Origin: Acanthopleura granulata
Taxonomy: Eukaryota; Mollusca; Polyplacophora; Chitonida; Chitonidae
Assembly: GCA_016165875.1 (NCBI GenBank)
Contig: JABBOT010000080.1
Span: 6,926,759-6,990,758, forward strand
Direction of reading: 5' to 3'
Length of the DNA stretch: 64,000 bases
Part shown: one piece after another, positions 57,123 through 64,000 of the stretch
How positions within the stretch are numbered: position 1 is the first letter of the stretch
Layout: every line of letters begins with the position of its first letter
Program-made: the position numbers and the translations under genes
The notes under the pieces: model-generated
What the model was told of the DNA's origin: nothing
Database searches by the model: none
Seen by the model: the letters and a program-made list of their open reading frames with translations, nothing else

Positions 57123-60100
57123 CTGCCAAGCACACAACAAAGGAGACACATTAGAATTGCTTACTCATTTAACAAAATTCTGTTACTTTTCTAATTTTTG
57201 GGACATCTGGTGTGTCCTATTTTGCCGGTATACATGTAGCTGTAACAGACAAAAACAGTTTCTTTTTTCTCAAATAGTTATTCTTAATTAACAACATATC
57301 CATATCTCAACTTTTTAAAAACAAAAAAAAAATGTAGAAGAAAAATATTTTTGCTTTCACCACTAATAATATCTGTCCCAAAAATTAGAAGAATTAAGGT
57401 AAGTACAAACATATGGCATTAACTGATCATTTTGTGAAGTGGTGAATTTATAGAAAGGTTTCTATAATGAACTTGTCAAATTTTGAGATTACAAATATAT
57501 TTAAAAAATAATCAAGACAAAGTGTGGAGCATAACAAATAAAAGTCTTCACATCAAACATATCACTAAAAAGTTTTCTGAATTTTATTTTGTCATAAATC
57601 ACTATCAACAAACATTATCATTTTTTGGAAGTATTTCAGAACAATACAGGGCAAATTGTGAAATAGCAATCACCACCAACCCCACAACCTCCTGTTCAAC
57701 ATTAACAATTCTGAGGTAATGATAAGTCACTGTCAGGTGTCAATGTGAGAATCAGTAATTTTGATCGCTGGTGTGCTGGACACAAGAAAGTGTTATTACA
57801 ACAACCTACAGTACTACCAGAAAAGGGGAAGCTGTGTCTAGAAGAAGACTGCGTCTGCCTACATAACAACGTGCACTGATGCACATGTAGAGCTAAATGT
57901 GTACTCCTAGATAAATATGTGTAACTAAGTGTCCACAACACAGGTAATAAATGAGTACACATTTTACAACAATCCTGTGTATATCACAGAAAATTACAAA
58001 TGAAAAAAGTGGAAAATCGACTGATAAATCCAGACTTTGAATAATGATGTTTTTAGTAAAATATGGCTATTTGTGTTCATCCGTGCACAGTACATGCAAA
58101 AATTGGCAGCCAGCTGTCTTTCTCTTTTTTTTTTTTTGCATTTGAAAAAAATCCTGGTGACTGGTGAGGACAGGAGTATTTACTTAAAAAGTTTGTATTT
58201 CTGCTGAGCTTCTATACTTCTCACAGAACATTTTCTGAAAACATGACACATTAAACTTCCTGCTTACAAGCAGACAACTTAAAGAATTAAGACAATTATT
58301 ACAATACTACTCCAGTGGCTAGAAGTTGGTTACCATGCAGCATGTCTGAACATATTGAATTCTGAATTCAAAAACCCCCTACAAAAGGAAAAGCCTCCTG
58401 TCAAAATGTCCTTTTGTGTATAAACACAGAAATAAACTGGTGACCACACATTACATTATTTAGGAACTTGCCCTTTCAAATACACGAAATACAGGTTCAA
58501 GAGAACAGTAAGCCGAGACCCCCTCCACCATGGCCTCGTGGAAATGACATCCCTATGACTACAAGCAGGCTGTGGGACATGACCACACCACAGGAGGCAG
58601 ATATCCAGCCTCTAATAATAGACCCCCTGACCTGAGTCGGCCATCAGATGGTATATAAATACACATCTTGTCCTTTTGGTTATTAACCTTTATCTCTTTA
58701 TCAAAGCAAAAATCATTGCAAGACCTTCAGGCAAATACTTGAAATAAGAAAGTCTTTGGAAATTTTTATTGAGTGTGTATAGGCTCTTACACAGGAGCTC
58801 AAATTAATCTAACATTCTCGAGCAAAAGGAAACTCATAAGAGAAAAAGTTTCTGACTGAAAGCGGTAATTATATTAGAGATGTAAACAAATGGGCTAAAC
58901 ACATGAGCAGATAAATGGTCGGGCAAACTGGTAACCTATTACAGAACATGGAGTGAAGCCTTACTGCGCTACTGGAATCTATTGTGTCAGACACTTGCAC
59001 GTATTGCATGAGACAAATTCAGCAACTACACACAGAACCACACAGATCAGGATACACTGTTTACATTTCAGGCATTTCCTTTAGAACAAAGAAAGAATTA
59101 AATGTCTCCCTATTGAAACCATGTTCTATTCTTCAGCATGCAAGTATGTAAAAAATCTCACTGATGGACTTTACTGGGAGTATGACTAATTAGTGAAAAA
59201 AGGAAAACCCGTCATAAAAGGACTGTACAATATCAATCCATTCAAACATTTGATACATGTAATTGGTTACACAAAAAGGCTTGTCACTCCTCGAAAATCC
59301 AAAACCATTCAAGGGATTTTTTGATATAGGCATCCAATGAAATCAAACGAAGAGAATGACGTGTTTCAGAATAAAGTGTACACATCCTGTTGTGGAATGC
59401 ATGACACACCTATTTCTGACTACGGTACTATACACACACACAGACCTGAACATGAGCAACAGTGCTTGGGGCAACAGTCACCTGAGATGTCTCAATGCTC
59501 CAGGTCTTGATAACACACCTTCGAGGATGAAAACACGGCACTTTAGAAATACTCACTGAGAAACAGACAGAAAGAAAAAAAAATAACGCACGTGTGTTCC
59601 TCATAAACGATAAAACTACATGACATCACGAAAGCTTCTTGCCTCGGTCCTCGAAAAACAAAGAACTCAAGGTACATGTACATGTACAGCGCATATTAAT
59701 CAACCAGTGTTACGACACCAACCTGAATTCATCACGAATCACATGACCTTCATGCTGTCGGTCTTTGAGAGGCTGATTTGTGGCCGAAGTACAAGGTGAA
59801 CACCATAATGGTGTAATCCCTACCTAACTTAATCTGTGATCTTCTAAGAAGTTACAATACCTCCAAAACTTAAAAGAGTCGAGTTACACTGATGTAATAA
59901 TAATAATAGATACCTGAAGAAACATTGCCAGCTCATCCTACAACGTTTTGTACTGGTTAAAGACAGCCTATTAAAGATGGTTCCAGCTGGGTTCAACAAA
60001 GAACAGGTCAAACAAGCGAAACAACCTTCTGTATCCCTGGGCAGTTGTCTTACTGGATACTGGATCCCATAAAAACTTTTGTCAGTGTACAGCTCCAACA

Positions 60101-63100
60101 ACTAGACAGCCAGACTCTCAACTCTTTTGAGGAACAGCTTTGAACGTAGATGTATGTTAAATCAGGCATATCACATCCTCAATTCGGCGAACGGTGAACG
60201 CACAGGCAATCCCATTCGACTCACAAAAGGAAATGACAGTCTTTCACATCCTTGAAGAGCTGACAGGCTCTTTGGAGGTTGAGATAGAGGCAAAAAAAAA
60301 ATTGACCAAGTCAGGCTTGGCGAGTGTGGGACATGTAACAAATGCTGAGGTAGGGGGACAGATCAAGGCGGCTGTTTCCGACCTATGACCTCCAGGGACT
60401 TCAGTTCAGTGGGCAGCACTCTACCAGTCAGGCATGACAGTGCTCCGCTTTAAGCGGTAAGCACTTGAACGCAAGAAACTCACAGGAAACTAGTCACACT
60501 ATGCACGGTACCGTCATGGCTATGGGTATAAACGCTGATAAAACAGGACGACTGATAAAACATATATGGACTCACATACAAAATTTCTCTCCAAACATTA
60601 AAAAATATGCCATCTGGTCAGTGCTGGCCAATCAAGGGCTCTAAAGGATTCATCATGTACATGTACCAGCATACCATTACAGTGCTCAACCAAGTTGTAA
60701 GTTCAAATGCAGCTTTGGCTGCCCTACATGTATGCGTAGCTAAGGCATATATATTATTAGATCAGCTAACAGCCACTGAAATTCAGTCGTTTTTAAGCCC
60801 AATTTCTTCCACCTAGATGTATTTGTATACATCTAAACTTTAATGCACTTGTGAAATGTTCAAAACTGCTATCAGATGTACATGAAAAAAATGAGTATTT
60901 CTAAAATGTCACCCAACACCATGCACCTACCATAGCTCCACTTCAACGCTTGACTGGAGATGAGTTAGCACCAGGCCCAGACTGCTTTTAAACTTCTAAT
61001 AACCAAGGAGTTAAGTCGAATGTTAAAAAGGATTGTCCATTGAGAATATGGATAGAGCCTCGCGAAAGTCACTTTACTGATATATTCACTCCTGCATAAT
61101 AATGAAATAAATTTAAAAGTTGATGGAAAAAACAGGCAATAACAGAATTTCTAGCACTCCCACGAACCAATGCCAACCAGGTATATTGAAATCATTTTTT
61201 CTGCTTAGGCTATTGAAGTCGTGGTTTACTCGAACACGATTTCAAAAGATTTCGATTCAAGTCTGGGTCTTGTATAAGGATATATATCTGTGAGGAAATC
61301 TACCTCGCCCATTGTACAAAGTGGATCCTTCTGTGTAAACTGGTTACTCCATACATTCACACTTATTCATGAGCCTTAAGATGCAAAAGAAGAGAGCGGG
61401 AGGGAGGAGGGCTCTCCCTTCAAACAACGTTTTTCTCTACATACAGATGCCTGAGCTTAGGAGTTGCTACGACCAGTTTTTGTGTCAGATTAGTTCTTAT
61501 GCTGTGTTGCAACATTTCCATGCGTTGCAAAACAGGAGTCGCCTTCTATTCTCAGGCTGTCAAATTCCCACTGTTAGCAGGAACTAAGCACTCAGAAGAA
61601 AAAAAAAATAAGATACGTGGAAAATCAGCCAGGCATAACCAATTTCATAAGGGCACAATGAAAATCTTGTTTATTTAATGCCTTCATGACATGGGATGCT
61701 TAACGGTTTTCATGGCTCAACGAACTGAACAAAAAGTCAGGCGAAAACCAATATAGCACATTCTGCAACGCAATATATATATCTGTGTGCGCCACTTTAT
61801 AATGAGACAGAGCTTGTTGGACAAGCAGTGCTCCCAAATTAAAGACTGACACGCAATGACTTCAGTTACACCAGGTATTTCCTACCGTGATATGGTATGA
61901 TAGTGAAGCCCTAGGTGCCGTCCCATCTCATCCTTTCATGAGATTTTAAATTACTCCTCTGTGTTAAATAACACAGATGCCTATACTAGACGATATGTGT
62001 GAACAAAAAAAAACAAAACGGACCAAAAACGTACATTATTCCATGAGTCACGAATCAGTGGACTGTATGGGCAGCATTGTGTGACGAGCTAATGTGGTTA
62101 ATCAGAAATGAAAAAGACGACAGTACTGAGTCAGTCAAGGTTCCTTCAAGCGGCCCCGGGCGGTTTCCATCAAAACCTCGTTTTGTACGTGGGATAACGA
62201 ACTTCACAGTTTTTACCTTCAATGATTTGCCTCCCCACCCTGAGTTATAATTAATGCCTAATTTGCTCCCAGCTATGTTCATTGTTTCTCCCTGTCATTT
62301 TCAGCTTGTCACTTGTATTGCCGGTCTGGCATCAATCAGCTATACAATTCATAACACTAAAACAGCTACTTTACTCTAACGGAATTTATGTTTCCCCACT
62401 TCTTTTTTCTCTCCTCATATCTTCAGGTGCCAAACTTTTTTCACCTGCTGTCTGTGTTGTTTTTTTTCCTTTCTCTATCAGATTCTCAGGAGTTCCTGCG
62501 TTGAATCAAACATTCTTCTTTCAACCATCCTATAAATAAATTGGCATTTGCTTAAATAGAGGTCAACCCTTGACTAAATAAAACTGACTAGGCAACACTG
62601 GTATTTTTAGGGTTTCATTTTTGGGGGCAACTATGTGGTATAGCCTGCCATACAAAAAACACCCATCGACTGTGACAACCTTCAGAATCAATATACACAA
62701 CACTACCCAAAGGCTGAGGAATCATTTCCGCCTGTATCAGAAATTGAAATTTCTGAAACTTGTAAATTCTAAGAAAATGAAAGAAAAGGAAATTTCTGAA
62801 ATTTTCACAGATACATGTACTATGACAAAGTTTAATTCTTTTTTTTTTCTTCTTCTTTCAATGTTTAACTGATCCCCAGTATTTAAAAAAGAAATCATTT
62901 TTCCCAGATACATAACGAAAATAAAATTTCTTCTAACTTTTTAAATCCTGTTTTAGGAAGAATCTTGAACAAGTGAGACAATTTGTGATCAACCCAACAA
63001 GATTGGCTTTGAATTTAAAACTCACTATGTAATCATACATGCTTCTGGGGTTTTTCTTGCCATTTTCTTTTGAGAGACTCAATTTGAACAAATCAGAAAA

Positions 63101-64000
63101 CTCAATATTTTCTTCGTTACCTATATATCAAAAACTTTATTTCCTGAAAACTCAATACAAAATTTGTCTACAACTTAATTTTCCGATATTTCTCAGTGGT
63201 TACCACATCAAGAAAATGGCTGGAAAAACACCTATTATCCATGGCAGACTTTTCGAAAGAAAAGAAAAGAAAACACAAAAGAGATGGTTTCACTGTATAC
63301 ATGACAAAATCCACCATTCACACAATAATTAATTACCCTATTACCAAAATGGTAAACAGAGCAATGCAATTAATTTCCAATGCTAACGGTGCATACCTGT
63401 GCACACAGCATTTGGAAGATATGTTTGAGGTCAACTCAATATTTACATACATGTGCATGTACAAGTGTTGGTGTTCACACTTGAGGCAATAGGATAAGCT
63501 TCTTTAGGACTGGTGCATGTATGGTTGTAGCTGTATACGCTTATATGTACACTAACATACATATATGTATATATATTACAATGGCCTTCCTCATCTCTTT
63601 TTAACCCAACATTTAACAACTTCGCTGAGCGCCACAAAGACACACAAAAAAGAGACCACATTCCTCATCAGTTGCCAGGGAAAAGCATGATCAAAAATAC
63701 CCTGTGGTTCTTCGCCAGATCATGTCAAGTAGCATGTAGGCCTTAAGTTGTGTCTATCTTGCTGACCACTTTCTGATCGTACTACGGTCCAGAGTAGCAC
63801 ACAGAGACAGTGAATCATGTGCTCCAAATACGTGAGCTCTTTGTTTCCAGCTGGCCAACATTTTCACTGTCCTAAAACAATTGTTGCTCCGCTTCGTGAC
63901 TTGTCACCATCACTCGCAGCGGTGTACGAAGTGCGTTTTGGGGGCTAATGACAAAATTTAATCCACTTTTCTCAAACGAGACAGGTACGGTACCTGTGGA
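57123..64000. other. Upstream intron or 5' region of the zinc-finger gene; no gene seen
   Basis: Upstream of the acceptor at 57123-57124 there is a long AT-rich stretch. The open frames are short and lack domain features or consistent splice partners. There are A/T runs (57325, 58125, 60290), an imperfect AT palindrome near 63555-63580 and scattered ACATGTA motifs. The first exon and promoter of the zinc-finger gene may lie here or beyond the right edge; I cannot place them. Confidence 0.5.

Noticed and set aside
57085..57135. Start of the zinc-finger protein at the first in-frame ATG (57135)
   Set aside because: That ATG lies upstream of the splice acceptor at 57123-57124, in intron sequence. 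The ATG at 57084 has better context.
49130..57291. Many plus-strand open frames opposite the zinc-finger exon
   Set aside because: They are antisense shadows of a long, compositionally biased coding exon, with no domain or splice support.
60194..60388. Plus-strand open frame of 64 codons
   Set aside because: No family resemblance, no flanking exons with good signals, and it lies in repeat-like AT-rich DNA.

Overview
This is a window of animal nuclear DNA with six spliced protein-coding genes. Split genes with GT-AG introns, long untranslated regions, tRNA-derived SINEs and MITEs rule out a prokaryote. The repeat style (ACATGTA-rich spacer DNA, short repeats of the type CACRATATGGCTGARATATTG) suggests a marine lophotrochozoan, most likely a mollusc. 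That placement is an inference, because no rRNA or mitochondrial marker is present.

Layout. (1) Minus strand, 32-3681 plus a non-coding first exon from 6019: the 5' part of ZC3H18, cut by the left edge just after its CCCH zinc finger. (2) Plus strand, 6285-19916: a complete 16-exon CTNNBL1, divergent from ZC3H18. Intron 4 has the signals of an AT-AC, U12-type intron. (3) 19917-24348: a convergent intergenic stretch full of SINEs, with one MITE. (4) Minus strand, 24349-29345: a complete four-exon UQCRFS1 (Rieske iron-sulfur protein). (5) Plus strand, 29661-37435: a four-exon gene, head to head with UQCRFS1, for a 315-residue protein with an N-terminal chromodomain, an Arg/Ser-rich middle and one C-terminal transmembrane segment; I know no named family with this layout. 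Its 3' UTR, with an intron, probably runs to about 40950. (6) Plus strand, 42078-44240: NDUFAF8, a three-exon micro-gene encoding 62 residues. (7) Minus strand, 48997-57084: one giant coding exon for a protein of about 2695 residues with 36 C2H2-type zinc fingers and CtBP-binding-like motifs. The stretch from 57123 to the right edge is its upstream intron or 5' region, with no coding sequence I can support.

Functional themes. CTNNBL1 (Prp19/CDC5L spliceosome complex) and ZC3H18 (cap-binding complex and nuclear exosome adaptor) are both mRNA-processing factors and appear to share a promoter. UQCRFS1 (complex III) and NDUFAF8 (complex I assembly) are mitochondrial. UQCRFS1 shares a roughly 315-bp promoter, with a perfect CRE, with the chromodomain gene. 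The chromodomain protein and the polydactyl zinc-finger protein look like chromatin factors.

Most interesting: the chromodomain/RS/tail-anchor protein (a candidate inner-nuclear-membrane chromatin tether), the AT-AC intron inside a spliceosome gene, a degenerate copy of CTNNBL1 exon 4 just upstream of the real exon, and two SINE families with different tRNA heads but the same 3' tail. All alignments to known proteins were made from memory, without a database search.
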